This document shows, piece by piece, positions 47,215 through 56,847 of a stretch of 64,000 nt of DNA. Numbering within the stretch: the stretch's first letter is position 1; each line of letters opens with the position of its first letter. A program made the position numbers and the translations under genes. A model generated the notes under the pieces. The model did not search any database and had not been told where the DNA came from. It saw only the letters and a list, made by a program, of their open reading frames with translations. Origin of the DNA: Xylophilus sp. GW821-FHT01B05 (GTDB taxonomy: Bacteria > Pseudomonadota > Gammaproteobacteria > Burkholderiales > Burkholderiaceae_C); contig CP152408.1 of NCBI GenBank assembly GCA_038961845.1, positions 3,410,001 to 3,474,000 of the forward strand, read 5' to 3'.

Positions 47215-47775
47215 AAATTCATGCATGCGTTTTCGACGCGGCGTGAAGATCGAGTCCTTGAGCGAATGCGGCACCGCCGATGCCTTTGCGATCAAATGGG
47301 TATGGGGCGGCTTTGCCGACGGCCCGATCCGATACTCGGCGCCCACGCCATGGTCGCCACCGGTGATGAAACAGCTTGGCACCGTGGATGCGTAAATTGC
47401 CATTACCGGCCTGATCGGCGCGCGTGGGATCAGGCTCAGGTCGCTGCCGCATTGCGGCCATGGTCGCAGTCCATTCGCCGGAGAATATGCGCCTGAAGTT
47501 GCGGTCCTGCTGTTCGGCAGACCTGTGCGCGATCAGCAGCCCGTAGGCACCGCGCCCGGAATCATCGACCAGGCCGTGTTGGCGCCATTGAAGAGTTCGA
47601 ACACCACCATCTGCACGATCGCCGGCGCGCCGTGGCCGCCCAGTCCCTCCATGCAACCCATGCGTGGGCCAGCCCGCGTCCGCGTAGCGCCAGTAGTTCC
47701 TGCAGGACGAACGCGATGTCACGCAGCGGAGGATGAAAGGCGAGTATGCGGAGCTCTCCAGCGTCGCGCTGCACT
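47215..47775 (-). pseudogene. Decayed acyl-CoA dehydrogenase gene, N-terminal part
   Basis: Minus-strand frames give LRILAFHPPLRDIAFVLQEL (near 47,750), the start of the large AidB-type acyl-CoA dehydrogenases, then VVFELFNGANTAW in another frame, then HRSAEQQ..FSGEWTATM and GNLRIHGAKLF / TGGDHGVGAEY in further frames. At least two frameshifts are needed and the C-terminal half is absent. A diverged copy of the regulatory box (47823-47840) sits in front, which supports a once-expressed gene. Confidence 0.6.
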
Positions 47776-47822
47776 GTGCAGGTGATCTACAGCCGCGGTG
47801 TCCACACGCCCGGCCAGGGCGA

Positions 47823-47840
47823 TATCGGCGCATCCGACCA
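47823..47840 (-). promoter_or_regulatory. Conserved palindromic box, copy 3, diverged
   Basis: The minus strand reads TGGTCGGATGCGCCGATA, differing at two positions from the copies at 41670 and 46944. It lies about 50 bases before the start of the acyl-CoA dehydrogenase remnant. Confidence 0.45.
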
Positions 47841-47872
47841 GATCGCGCACACCGGCCGGCGTCCATTGCCTC

Positions 47873-50638
47873 TCAGACCAGTACGCCGCAGCGGCGCGCG
47901 ACCGCGATGGCTTCCATGCGGTTGCGCGCGTCTAGCTTGACATTGATGTTGCGCAGATGGGTGCGCACCGTCGTCTCAGCGACGAACAGGCGTTCAGCCA
48001 TCTCGTCGTTGGACAGTCCCTCGGCCACCAACCCGAGCACCTGGACTTCTTTGCGCGTCAGCAGTTCGCTGGCGCCGGCCGCGATCGCGGCCTGCCGCGG
48101 CGGTGCGCCGGCCGCGGGCTCCGTACCGCCAGGCTCGGCATCGCGCAGTAACCGGTCGACGAAGGCGATCGCCGCGTCGCCGCCATCCTCCAGCAGCACC
48201 GTCGGCACGGCACGCAGTTCGCGCAGAATCGCAAGCAGCAGGCGTCCCTCATCGAGAAAGGCGCGCACATAGCCTTCCGCAGCCGCGAAGCGCACCGCCT
48301 TGGCCAGCATGCGCATCGCCTTGTTGCGCTGTTCGTCGCGATAGAGCGCCTGCGCCAGCAGCAGCCGCAAGGTCAGCGCGCGGCGCTCTCGCTGCGCTCG
48401 TTCGGCCGCGTCGAGTTCACTGCGCAGGCTGTGCACCACATCAACTGCATGCCCGCTCTGGACTGACCAGCGCGCCACAGCCAAGTCGTGGGTTTCGACC
48501 TCGTTGGCGCGCAGCGAAAGCTGCGAGACGCGCGCCCAGAGCAACTTGTCGCCGCAGCGGTCGAGCTCTGTGCGCGCCCGCGCGAGCCGGTCTTCGACCA
48601 CCAGCATGCGCACGCGTTCCAGTCTTGCCGACGCCACCACCCGGGGCAGGCTGTCGCGATGGCCGATGTGTTCGAGCTCAGTTAGCAACTGCTGTGCCCG
48701 ATCGCCATCACCCCGCCCATGGGCGATGCGGGCCATGACGACGTGCGCGATGATGAGCTGATCCGGAATGCCGACGCGCCGGATCAGCGGAATGTAGACG
48801 GCGAGCAGGCGCTCGGCCTGCGCGCACTGGTCGGCCTCGTACAGCGCCTCGGCCAGCAGCACGCCAGCCATGGCGTTGCCGTTGGTGGCACGCGATGCGT
48901 CGACCGTGCCCGCGCTCACCGCCAGCCGCAGCCGGGGTATCGCCTTGCGCAGGCGGCCTTGCGTCAGGTCCACTGCGCCTTCGACGGCGTCCGACAGCGT
49001 GAAATTGAAGCTGCTGCTGTGCTCAGCCTGATGACTGCGCACGGCGTCGGCAAAGCGCAGAGCTTCGTGATAGCGCCCGGCGATCATCGCCAGGTTGGCC
49101 AGGATGACCTGTAGGAAGCCGCGGATGAACGCTACGCTCTGCGGAAGCCCGTCGAGCAGCGCTGTGGCGAGGGGGATCGCCTCGTCGGTGCGATCGGTCA
49201 ACACCATGAACAACGGGCGCATGGCGTCGCGGTGCGCCCGAACCTCTACGGACGGGTCGGCATGTGCCTCGAGCCCGTCGAGCAGCGCTGTGGCCGCCCG
49301 AGGCCCGCGCGCAAAGCACACGGCCCAGGCATGTACCACCCGCAGCACCGGATGGGCATCGAGCTGGCCGCGTTCGAGCAGCGGGTCGAGCCAGCGCGAC
49401 AGCAGCCGCACACGTCCCTGGTGGAGCAGGCCCTGCGCATGCGTTGTAAGCAGCGGCATCGCGAGCGACAGGTCTTGCGCAGCCAGCGCATGCTCGATTG
49501 CCGGGACCGGACGCCCCTGGCCGAGGAACCACTGCGAGGCAGCACGGTGCAGTCCGGGTACTTCCTGCGAATGCTGGCGCAACAATTCGGCCCGCAGGAA
49601 CTCGGAGAACATCGCATGGTAGCGGTAGCCATCGCCGTCGGGCTGCAATGGGATCAGAAACAGGTTGGCCTCGTCGAGGGCGTGCAGCATCGCAGCGCTG
49701 TCGGTACGGGCGCAGATCGCGTCGCACAGCGAGGCGTTCAGGTCGCCCAGGATGCTGGTGCGCAGCAGGAAGCCGCGCACGTCTTCGGTCTGCCGCGACA
49801 GCACGTCTTCCACCAGGTACTCGACCACCGCCGCGTTCGAGCCCGAGAAGCCGGCGATGAATCGCCCGGGCTGCTCGCGATGTTCGAGCGACACCGACGC
49901 CAGCCACAGCGCCGCCGCCCAGCCGTCGGTGCTGCGATGCAGACGCACCACGTCTTCCGGCGCCAGCACCAGCCCTCGGCGCTGGCGCAGGAACCTGTCG
50001 GCTTCGACCACCGAAAAGCGTAGCTGCGAGGGCTGCACCTCCAGCAACCAGCCACGCGCACGTAGGCGGCCCAGGCTGAGCTCGGGCACGCCGCGCGAAC
50101 CGACCACGACCTGCACTCCGCGCGGCAACTGGTCGATCAGCCCGTTGACAAGCCCGACCACTGCCGGGCTCTGCAGCACCTCGAAGTCGTCGAGGAACAG
50201 CGCGAACGGCACCGGATGCGCGGCCACGCGGTCAATGAGCGCGAAGGCCACGTCGTCCGGCCCGGCCCCGACCTGCGCGGACGCGGCCCGGGCCAGGCCG
50301 GGGATCAGCGGATCGAGCGCCGCGGCCAACACGGCGAGGAAACGGCCCACGTCGTTGTCGGTGCGGTCGAGCGTGAGCCATGCAGTGGGCAGGCCGGTCT
50401 CGTCAAGACGGTGCCGCACCTGGCGCATGACCGTGGTCTTGCCAAAGCCGGCAGGCGCGCGCAGCAGCACGAGCTTGGCCGTTCCCGCGTTGAAGATTGC
50501 CTCGCAAACCTCGGTGCGAGCCACCTCGAAGGGCGTCGACTGCGGTGCGCTGAGCTTGGAAGCAAGCAACGACGCCGGGCCGGCGTCACGCCGCAATATC
50601 AGCGGTGCGAATGCTGGAAAGGGGATCGGCTCGACCAT
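47873..50638 (-). CDS. MalT/LuxR-type ATP-dependent transcriptional regulator 2
   Basis: A 921-aa STAND-class regulator with Walker A APAGFGKT (61-68), Walker B-like FALFLDDFEVL, a winged-helix region, a long tetratricopeptide-like helical sensor (about 380-830) and a C-terminal LuxR helix-turn-helix (LLTRKEVQVLGLVAEGLSND.. ETTVRTHLRNINVKLDARN). Same architecture as the regulator at 28,534 but not closely similar. It lies upstream of the acyl-CoA dehydrogenase remnant, and the box repeated at 41,670, 46,944 and 47,823 is a possible target; this is inference. Confidence 0.88.
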   Translation of the reverse strand: MVEPIPFPAFAPLILRRDAGPASLLASKLSAPQSTPFEVARTEVCEAIFNAGTAKLVLLRAPAGFGKTTVMRQVRHRLDETGLPTAWLTLDRTDNDVGRFLAVLAAALDPLIPGLARAASAQVGAGPDDVAFALIDRVAAHPVPFALFLDDFEVLQSPAVVGLVNGLIDQLPRGVQVVVGSRGVPELSLGRLRARGWLLEVQPSQLRFSVVEADRFLRQRRGLVLAPEDVVRLHRSTDGWAAALWLASVSLEHREQPGRFIAGFSGSNAAVVEYLVEDVLSRQTEDVRGFLLRTSILGDLNASLCDAICARTDSAAMLHALDEANLFLIPLQPDGDGYRYHAMFSEFLRAELLRQHSQEVPGLHRAASQWFLGQGRPVPAIEHALAAQDLSLAMPLLTTHAQGLLHQGRVRLLSRWLDPLLERGQLDAHPVLRVVHAWAVCFARGPRAATALLDGLEAHADPSVEVRAHRDAMRPLFMVLTDRTDEAIPLATALLDGLPQSVAFIRGFLQVILANLAMIAGRYHEALRFADAVRSHQAEHSSSFNFTLSDAVEGAVDLTQGRLRKAIPRLRLAVSAGTVDASRATNGNAMAGVLLAEALYEADQCAQAERLLAVYIPLIRRVGIPDQLIIAHVVMARIAHGRGDGDRAQQLLTELEHIGHRDSLPRVVASARLERVRMLVVEDRLARARTELDRCGDKLLWARVSQLSLRANEVETHDLAVARWSVQSGHAVDVVHSLRSELDAAERAQRERRALTLRLLLAQALYRDEQRNKAMRMLAKAVRFAAAEGYVRAFLDEGRLLLAILRELRAVPTVLLEDGGDAAIAFVDRLLRDAEPGGTEPAAGAPPRQAAIAAGASELLTRKEVQVLGLVAEGLSNDEMAERLFVAETTVRTHLRNINVKLDARNRMEAIAVARRCGVLV

Positions 50639-50684
50639 ACCGCGAGCTTACGCGTGGCCTTCGGAAATTGGCACTGGGTCATCC

Positions 50685-51012
50685 CTAAGTTCGCGCGCAC
50701 AGCGTCACCACGCAGGTGCCGCTCAGCCCGAGGTTGTGCTGCAGCGCCCGGCGGGCGCCCTCGACCTGCCGCACTCCGGCCTGCCCGCGTAGTTGCCCCA
50801 CCAATCCAGCGCACTGTGCCAGCCCGGTCGCACTCAACGAAGCCCCCTGGAAAGCAGGCCGCCCGACGGGTTGGTCACGACTTCACCGCCGCAGGTGCTG
50901 TCGCCATCGGCGATGAACTGCTCCGCACTGCCTTCGGGCGTGAAACCCGGCGCCTCGTGGGTGATGAGTTCGCTGGCGGTGAAGCAATCGTGCAGCTCCA
51001 CATGCATGCAGT
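50685..51012 (-). pseudogene. SCP2/SCP-x-type thiolase, broken 3' fragment
   Basis: Minus-strand reading gives VELHDCFTASELITHEAPGF, then [20 protein letters not shown], and after a frame change [16 protein letters not shown] and [18 protein letters not shown], ending in TAG 50685-50687. This is the C-terminal third of an SCP2-type thiolase, with the catalytic GHPLGATG region damaged at the frameshift and the front two thirds missing. SCP-x thiolases cleave 2-methyl-branched 3-ketoacyl-CoA in other organisms, which fits the racemase in this island. Confidence 0.75.
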
Positions 51013-51080
51013 CCCGTCTTCGAGTTCCAAATGAAGACAGCCTGGCGTCGACGAACCGTGCACACGGCACGTCGTCGGCG

Positions 51081-52244
51081 TCAATCGACAGGTTTGAAGG
51101 ACAGCGTGCCGGGGTTCGCCTTCAGCAGCACCAGCTTCTGCAGGGAGAGATGAGCGCTCGGGCTGAAGGACACCGGCGATGACATCACACCGGTGTCGTA
51201 CTCCTTAAGCCCGTCGAGCTGCGTCACGGTGCAAGCCCAGGTCAATGCCTTGCCGCAGCGGTTGAAGGCCTCGAACATGGTCTTGGCGCCTGCGTAGCCA
51301 GTGAAGGTGAAACGGTTCACCTTGGCGAAGTCGTCCGGACTCAGCAACGCCTTGGCCTTTGCCAGGAAGGCCTTGCCCTTGTCACTCTCCTCCGCCACCA
51401 CGTAGTCGAGCACGTAGACGTTGTCGCCCGCTGTACCCATCAGCTTGAGCGCGACTGGCACACGCGACACGTACGAGATGCCCACCGGAATCTTCAGGCC
51501 TAGGCGCTCCAGTTCCTTGGCCATGGCGACGTTCTCGCCGATCACGCCGCCGGCATACAGCACCTCGGCGCCCGCCCCCTTGGCCCGCAGTATCTCGGAC
51601 GAGAAGTCGACCTGGCCCTTCTTGTAGACCGCGGTCGAGACGACATTGAGCTTCTTCGCCTTCTGCGCTGCCTCAAAGCCCTGACGCGACAGGTCACCGT
51701 ACTCGTCGTCCTGCGTCACCGCCGCCCACTTCTTTCCCGGGTAGCGGGAGGCCAGCGCCTCGGTCAGTTGCTCGGCCACTAGCGCATGCTTGGTGCCAAA
51801 TACGAACACGTTCTTGACCACCGGCGTGTGCAAGTCGTCCGAGAAGCTGATGGTGCTGATGACCGGCACGCCCAGCTCTTTGACCAGCGGCAGCGCGGCC
51901 TGGCCTTGCGCGCTGCCCGACAGCGAGGTCAGCGCGAACACCTTGTCGACCGTCACCAGCTTGCGCACGCCCTGGATGGTGCGTGAGACCACGTAGCCGT
52001 CGTCTTCGGAGATCAGCCGCAGCTTGCGACCGTTGATGCCGCCGGCGGAATTGGCCTCGGCCACGGCGAGCTTCACGCCGATGTTGTGCGCCACGCCCAA
52101 CAGCGCAGGTGGCCCGGTCAGCGGCAGGATGTCGCCGACCACGATCTCGGTGTCGGTTACACCTTGCTGCTGCGCGAGCGCGGGGAGCGTCCATCCGGTG
52201 CAGGCCAGGCAGAGGGCGGCGATGGTGGTCGTCTTGGATGTCAT
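51081..52244 (-). CDS. Branched-chain amino acid-type ABC transporter, substrate-binding protein
   Basis: A 387-aa periplasmic protein of the type I (LivJ-like) fold with a signal peptide (about 1-24, cut near LPALAQQQ). The mature part starts with the characteristic EIVVGDILPLTGP and has GGINGRKLRLISEDDGY. In this superfamily such proteins bind amino acids but also aromatic and aliphatic carboxylates. GGAG precedes ATG 52244. Last intact gene of a six-gene operon that includes an acyl-CoA ligase, so a carboxylate substrate is more likely than an amino acid. Confidence 0.9.
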   Translation of the reverse strand: MTSKTTTIAALCLACTGWTLPALAQQQGVTDTEIVVGDILPLTGPPALLGVAHNIGVKLAVAEANSAGGINGRKLRLISEDDGYVVSRTIQGVRKLVTVDKVFALTSLSGSAQGQAALPLVKELGVPVISTISFSDDLHTPVVKNVFVFGTKHALVAEQLTEALASRYPGKKWAAVTQDDEYGDLSRQGFEAAQKAKKLNVVSTAVYKKGQVDFSSEILRAKGAGAEVLYAGGVIGENVAMAKELERLGLKIPVGISYVSRVPVALKLMGTAGDNVYVLDYVVAEESDKGKAFLAKAKALLSPDDFAKVNRFTFTGYAGAKTMFEAFNRCGKALTWACTVTQLDGLKEYDTGVMSSPVSFSPSAHLSLQKLVLLKANPGTLSFKPVD

Positions 52245-52279
52245 GCGGGTCTCCGTTGTCGTTCGAAAATGCAGTGCCT

Positions 52280-53326
52280 TCAGTAGCGCAGCGGCCAGTG
52301 AATCCAACGATGGCGCAGGTCATGCCACATGCCCAGCAACCCGCGCGAATCAAAGCGCAGGAAGGCGATGATGGCGATGCCGTACAACATGCTCTTGACC
52401 TCGTGCGCGCTGGTGGTCAGCACCTCGGCATAGCGGCCACCGAGCAGTCCGAACAGCGATGCGACCACTTCGGGCAGCGTGACGATGAAGACCGTGCCCA
52501 GCGCGGCGCCCAGCACCGAGCCGACCCCACCCACCACGATGATCGCAAGCGCCTCGATGCTCAGCAGGAAGGGGAAGCCCTCCACCGTCACGAAGTTGAT
52601 GTAAATCGCCATGAGAGCGCCACCAATGCCCGTGATGAAGGCGCTAATGACGAAGGCGACCAACTTGTAGCGCCACAGGTTGATGCCCATGGCGCGCGCG
52701 GCGATGTCGTTGTCGCGGATCGCGACGAAGGCGCGGCCGAGCCGCGTGCGGCGGATGTTCAGCACGGCTAGGACCGTGAGCACGGCAACAGCCAGACACA
52801 AGCCGTAGAGCGCCTTGTCATCGGTCAGGCTCACGCCGAAGAGCGTGGGCCTGGGCACCTGGATGCCACGCGCCGCGCCGGTGAACTTGCCCCCCGCCAG
52901 GATCACCGCGCTCACAATGAAGGAGAACGCGAGCGTAGTGATCGCCAGATACAACCCCTTGAGTCGCAGCGAAGGCACCCCCACCACCAGCCCTGCCACG
53001 GCCGGCACCACGCCCGCCATGCCGAAGGCCAGCAGCGGATGCCAGCCGAGCCGGCTCACCGCGATCGCATAGCCGTAGGCCCCGAGCATCAGGAAAGCGA
53101 CATGGCCAAGCGAGATCAGCCCGGTGAAGCCCGTCAGCACGTTAAGCCCCAGCACTGCAACCAAAGTGAAAAGGATCACCGTCACGTGCGACAGCAGGTA
53201 GGCATTTGCCACCCACGGCAGCGCGACCAGCGCGGCCAGCATGATCACCACCCAGGTCTTGACCAGGCGGGAATCCGTCAGCGCGACCAGCGTGCCGAAG
53301 TCCTGTTTGAAGAAACCACTGCGCAT
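52280..53326 (-). CDS. Branched-chain-type ABC transporter permease, LivM family
   Basis: A 348-aa inner-membrane permease with about eight to ten hydrophobic segments and the LivM signature GLNVLTGFTGLISLGHVAFL, plus RDNDIAARAMGINLWRYKL in the coupling region. The ATG shares one base with the stop of LivH (TGATG), so the two permeases are translationally coupled. Confidence 0.93.
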   Translation of the reverse strand: MRSGFFKQDFGTLVALTDSRLVKTWVVIMLAALVALPWVANAYLLSHVTVILFTLVAVLGLNVLTGFTGLISLGHVAFLMLGAYGYAIAVSRLGWHPLLAFGMAGVVPAVAGLVVGVPSLRLKGLYLAITTLAFSFIVSAVILAGGKFTGAARGIQVPRPTLFGVSLTDDKALYGLCLAVAVLTVLAVLNIRRTRLGRAFVAIRDNDIAARAMGINLWRYKLVAFVISAFITGIGGALMAIYINFVTVEGFPFLLSIEALAIIVVGGVGSVLGAALGTVFIVTLPEVVASLFGLLGGRYAEVLTTSAHEVKSMLYGIAIIAFLRFDSRGLLGMWHDLRHRWIHWPLRY

Positions 53327-54198
53327 CAGACCCTCTCGATCTCACGTTCACCGAACAAGCCGAAGGGCCGGACCATCAACACCACGAGGATCAGCAGGAA
53401 ACCCGCCACCTCCTTGAGCGTCGACGACACGTAGCCGCCGACCAGGTTCTCGGCCACGCCGATCACCAGGCCACTGATGCCCGAGCCGATCACCGCGTCG
53501 AGCCCCCCGAGCACCGTGGCCGGAAAGGCCTTCAGGCCCAGCGCGAACAACTCGGGGGACAGGTTGTAGATGACGGCGAAGAACACGCCTGCGAGCCCGG
53601 CAAAGACCGACGAGGCCGCCCAGGCCACCGCCTGAACCTGCGCCGTCGACACGCCCATCAGTCGTGCCGTCTTCTCGTCGGCCGCCACCGCCCGCATCGC
53701 GATGCCAAAGCGGCTGCGCTGAAAGAACAACCACACGCCCAGCACGCACAGCAACAGCACCCCCACCACGCCGATCTGGCTGCTGCGCATACCGATCCCG
53801 CCGAAGCGCAGCACCGCATCGGCCGCGCCCACATCCAGCTTCTGCGGCGAGGCGCCCCAGACCAAGATGACGAACGAGCGCAGCACCACGGCCAGGCCGA
53901 TAGTGACCAGCACCGCCGAGAACACCGGCTCGCCAAGCATCGGCCGCATCACGATGCGCTCGATCAGAAGCCCGACCGTGACGCCGCCAACGACTGCCAT
54001 TGCGACCACGCCCAAAGCACCGGTACCAAAGGTGGTGCTGAAGGACCACGACAGGTAGGCGATGAGCATTCCCACCTCCCCCTGTGCGAAGTTGACCAGG
54101 CCCGTGGCCTTGTAGATGACCGAGAAAGCCATTGCGATCAGCCCATAGATGGCACCGATCACCAGCCCGGAGATCACCAGTTCCGCCAGGTAGCCCAT
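53326..54198 (-). CDS. Branched-chain-type ABC transporter permease, LivH family
   Basis: A 290-aa inner-membrane permease starting MGYLAELVISGLVIGAIYGL, with the conserved VIYKATGLVNFAQGEVGML and MRAVAADEKTARLMGVSTA (coupling helix). Its ATG shares one base with the stop of the upstream ligase gene (TGATG). It partners with LivM. Confidence 0.93.
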   Translation of the reverse strand: MGYLAELVISGLVIGAIYGLIAMAFSVIYKATGLVNFAQGEVGMLIAYLSWSFSTTFGTGALGVVAMAVVGGVTVGLLIERIVMRPMLGEPVFSAVLVTIGLAVVLRSFVILVWGASPQKLDVGAADAVLRFGGIGMRSSQIGVVGVLLLCVLGVWLFFQRSRFGIAMRAVAADEKTARLMGVSTAQVQAVAWAASSVFAGLAGVFFAVIYNLSPELFALGLKAFPATVLGGLDAVIGSGISGLVIGVAENLVGGYVSSTLKEVAGFLLILVVLMVRPFGLFGEREIERV

Positions 54199-56072
54199 CA
54201 GGCGCCCTCCCCATAGATCTGCTCGAGTTCGCGCGCGAACTTCTGGTTGATGAGACCGCGCCGAACCTTCTGCGTGGCTGTAAGCTCGCCGTCGTCGTGG
54301 TCGAGTTCCTTTTCGAAGATCACAAAGCGGCGGATGTTCTCGACTCGTGCAAAACGCGCATTCACGGCATCGACCACGCCCTGTATAAGTTCGCGTACCT
54401 CGGACAGGCCGGCCAGTGACTTGTAGGTGGTGTATTGCAGGTCGCGCTCGCCGGCCCAGCGGCCGACGCTGTCGAAGTCAATCTGGATCAGCCCGCCGAG
54501 GAACTTCTTGCCCTCACCGACGACGATCGCTTCGCGCACAAAGGGGCTGTCCTTCAGCACGTTCTCTATCTCGGACGGCGCAATGTTCTTGCCGCCGCTG
54601 GTGATGATGATGGCCTTCTTGCGGTCGACCACCGCGATCTCGCCGTTGGGTCGAACCTCGACGATGTCGCCGGTGGCGAGCCAGCCATCGGCATCCATCA
54701 CGTCCTGTGTGCCCTTGTCGTCGAACAGATAGCCCTTGAACACGCCGGGCGAGCGAACGAATACCTCGTTGTCGGGGCCGAGTCGCCATTCGGTGCCGGG
54801 CAGGGGCACGCCGCAGCTGCCGGCGACGTTGGGCCGGTCGGGCAGTTGCACGAAGGCCAGTCCACCGCATTCGGTCAGGCCGTAGCCCTGCCCTACCGGC
54901 AGGCCGATGATGTCGAAGAATCGCAGCGTCTCCGGCGAAACCGAAGCGCCCCCGCACATGCGCGTGTGGCTGCGGTTCAGGCCCATGTGGCGCTGCATGT
55001 TGCGATAGAGCAATGCATACCAGAAGCCGAACTCCAGTCGGTCGCCCAGCCCGGCACGCCCGCCCGCGAGGGCGCGGCGGTCCGACAGCAGGCGCCCACG
55101 CTGCATGCCCCTATGAAAGATCGCCTGCGGAATTCGCCCACTATCCTTCATGCGGAACTCAAAGTTCTGCTGCAGCTTTTCCCAGATACGCGGCACCCCC
55201 AGGAAGAAGGACGGCGCTATCTCGCGGATGTTGGCCGAGACCGTGTCAATCGACTCGGCAAAGTTCACGCAGCCGCCCGTCAGCAGGTGCATCACCGTCG
55301 AATAGCTGCGCTCGGCCACATGGCAAAGCGGCAGATAGCAGACAGATTCGAAGGGTTTGCCGAGCATGCCACGCGCAGCCGCATAGGCATGGGCGCCGTA
55401 GACGAAGTTGCGGTGCGTCAGCATCGCGCCCTTCGGTGGCCCGGTGGTGCCGGAGGTATAGACCAGGATATTGACGTCGTCCGGCAGCAGCGACGCGATC
55501 GACTCGTCCAGCCGCTGCACGGCCAGCGAATCCTCCGCCGCCGACTCGCGGCCGAGTTCGATCAGCGCCTCGAAACTGCGCGGCCGGCCGGGCTCGTAGC
55601 GGCGCAGCCCCTTCATGTCGACGCAGAACACGTGCTCGAGAAACGGCAGGCCCTCGCCCTCCTTCATCGCATCGAGTACCTTGTCGGTCTGCTCCTGGTC
55701 GCCGGTGATCGCGACCTTCGCCTGACAATGGCGCGCGATGTATTGCACCTCTGGCCATGGGTTGGTCGGGTAGATGCCGACCACTTGCACCCCGAGCATC
55801 TGCGCACCGAGATCAGCGAAGAACCAGGCCGGAACGTCCTCGGCTGCGATGATGATGCGGTCGCCGCGCACCAAGCCCAGCTTCATCAAACCCAGCGCCA
55901 CGTGCCGGGCGGCCGTTTCATAGCCGGCCCAGGTCGTGCCCTGCCAGATGCCATGGCTCTTCTCGCGCAGGGCAACCTGGTCGCCGCGCGTGCGGGCATG
56001 GGCCTGCAACAATTCGGGCAGCGTGGCTTCGCCGCGTGCGAGCCGTTCGTTCGAAATCACTGATTCACGCAT
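54198..56072 (-). CDS. Long-chain acyl-CoA synthetase (FadD15-like), embedded in the ABC operon
   Basis: A 624-aa ANL enzyme of the long-chain/FACL subgroup. P-loop LVYTSGTTGPPKGAMLTHRN, GYGLTECGG, TGDIVEVRPNGEIAVVDRKK and the C-terminal LTATQKVRRGLINQK. The start overlaps LivG by eight bases and the stop overlaps LivH by one base, so it is an integral member of the transporter operon. I infer that imported acid is activated on entry (vectorial acylation). The broad substrate class is hydrophobic carboxylates. Confidence 0.92.
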   Translation of the reverse strand: MRESVISNERLARGEATLPELLQAHARTRGDQVALREKSHGIWQGTTWAGYETAARHVALGLMKLGLVRGDRIIIAAEDVPAWFFADLGAQMLGVQVVGIYPTNPWPEVQYIARHCQAKVAITGDQEQTDKVLDAMKEGEGLPFLEHVFCVDMKGLRRYEPGRPRSFEALIELGRESAAEDSLAVQRLDESIASLLPDDVNILVYTSGTTGPPKGAMLTHRNFVYGAHAYAAARGMLGKPFESVCYLPLCHVAERSYSTVMHLLTGGCVNFAESIDTVSANIREIAPSFFLGVPRIWEKLQQNFEFRMKDSGRIPQAIFHRGMQRGRLLSDRRALAGGRAGLGDRLEFGFWYALLYRNMQRHMGLNRSHTRMCGGASVSPETLRFFDIIGLPVGQGYGLTECGGLAFVQLPDRPNVAGSCGVPLPGTEWRLGPDNEVFVRSPGVFKGYLFDDKGTQDVMDADGWLATGDIVEVRPNGEIAVVDRKKAIIITSGGKNIAPSEIENVLKDSPFVREAIVVGEGKKFLGGLIQIDFDSVGRWAGERDLQYTTYKSLAGLSEVRELIQGVVDAVNARFARVENIRRFVIFEKELDHDDGELTATQKVRRGLINQKFARELEQIYGEGA

Positions 56073-56847
56073 GTGCCGCTTCTCCCCCCAGATAGGCCGC
56101 CAGCACCCGCGGATCGGCGGCCACCTGCTGTGGCGTTCCTTCGGCGATCAGGCTGCCGAAATCGAGCACGTAGATGCGATCCGACAGGTCCATCACGACC
56201 TGCATATCGTGCTCGATCATTAGCACCGACACGCCAAACTCGTCGCGAATGTCAAGCGTGAAGCGGGCGATGTCCTCCTTCTCCTCGCGATTCATGCCGG
56301 CGACGATTTCGTCGAGCAGCAGCAGTGCCGGCTCGCAGGCCAGCGCACGCCCGAGCTCTACCCGCTTCTGTTGCCCGTAGGCCAACTGCGATACCGGCTT
56401 GTCACGCAGTTCCTCGATCTCGAGGAACTCGATGATCTGCTCGACCTTGCGGCGCGCGGCGATCTCAGCGTTGCGCGGGCGGCCCCAGAAGAGCAGCGAC
56501 TCCAGTACGCTGTAGTCGAAATGGACGTGTCGGCCGATCAGCAGGTTCTCGGCCACCGTGCCGTGGCGGAACAGTGCGAGGTTCTGGAAGGTGCGACCGA
56601 TGCCGGCTTTCGCATACTCAGAGGACTTCAGCCGCGCCGTGTCCTTGCCCTTGAACAGGATCTGACCCGCCGACAGCGGCAGCACGCCGCTGATCAGGTT
56701 GAAGGTCGTGGTCTTGCCCGCGCCGTTCGGGCCGATCAGGCTCACGATTTCGCCCGGCATGACGTGCAGGCTGACGTCATTGACGGCCTTCACGCCGCCG
56801 AAGGACCTGGACACGCCGCGCACGTCGAGGATCGGTGCGCCACTCAT
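56065..56847 (-). CDS. Branched-chain-type ABC transporter ATPase, LivG family
   Basis: A 260-aa ATPase with Walker A GPNGAGKTT, the LivG-specific region GRTFQNLALFRHGTVAENLL, signature LAYGQQKRVELGRAL and Walker B LLLLDEIVAGMN. ATG 56847 (GAGG upstream) overlaps the LivF stop (ATGA); the GTG at 56856 is less likely. LivG ATPase of the five-part importer. Confidence 0.93.
   Translation of the reverse strand: MSGAPILDVRGVSRSFGGVKAVNDVSLHVMPGEIVSLIGPNGAGKTTTFNLISGVLPLSAGQILFKGKDTARLKSSEYAKAGIGRTFQNLALFRHGTVAENLLIGRHVHFDYSVLESLLFWGRPRNAEIAARRKVEQIIEFLEIEELRDKPVSQLAYGQQKRVELGRALACEPALLLLDEIVAGMNREEKEDIARFTLDIRDEFGVSVLMIEHDMQVVMDLSDRIYVLDFGSLIAEGTPQQVAADPRVLAAYLGGEAAHA

Noticed and set aside
54435..56063. 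542-codon frame antisense to the acyl-CoA ligase
   Set aside because: Same kind of shadow frame. The minus-strand gene has all ANL motifs and overlapping neighbours.
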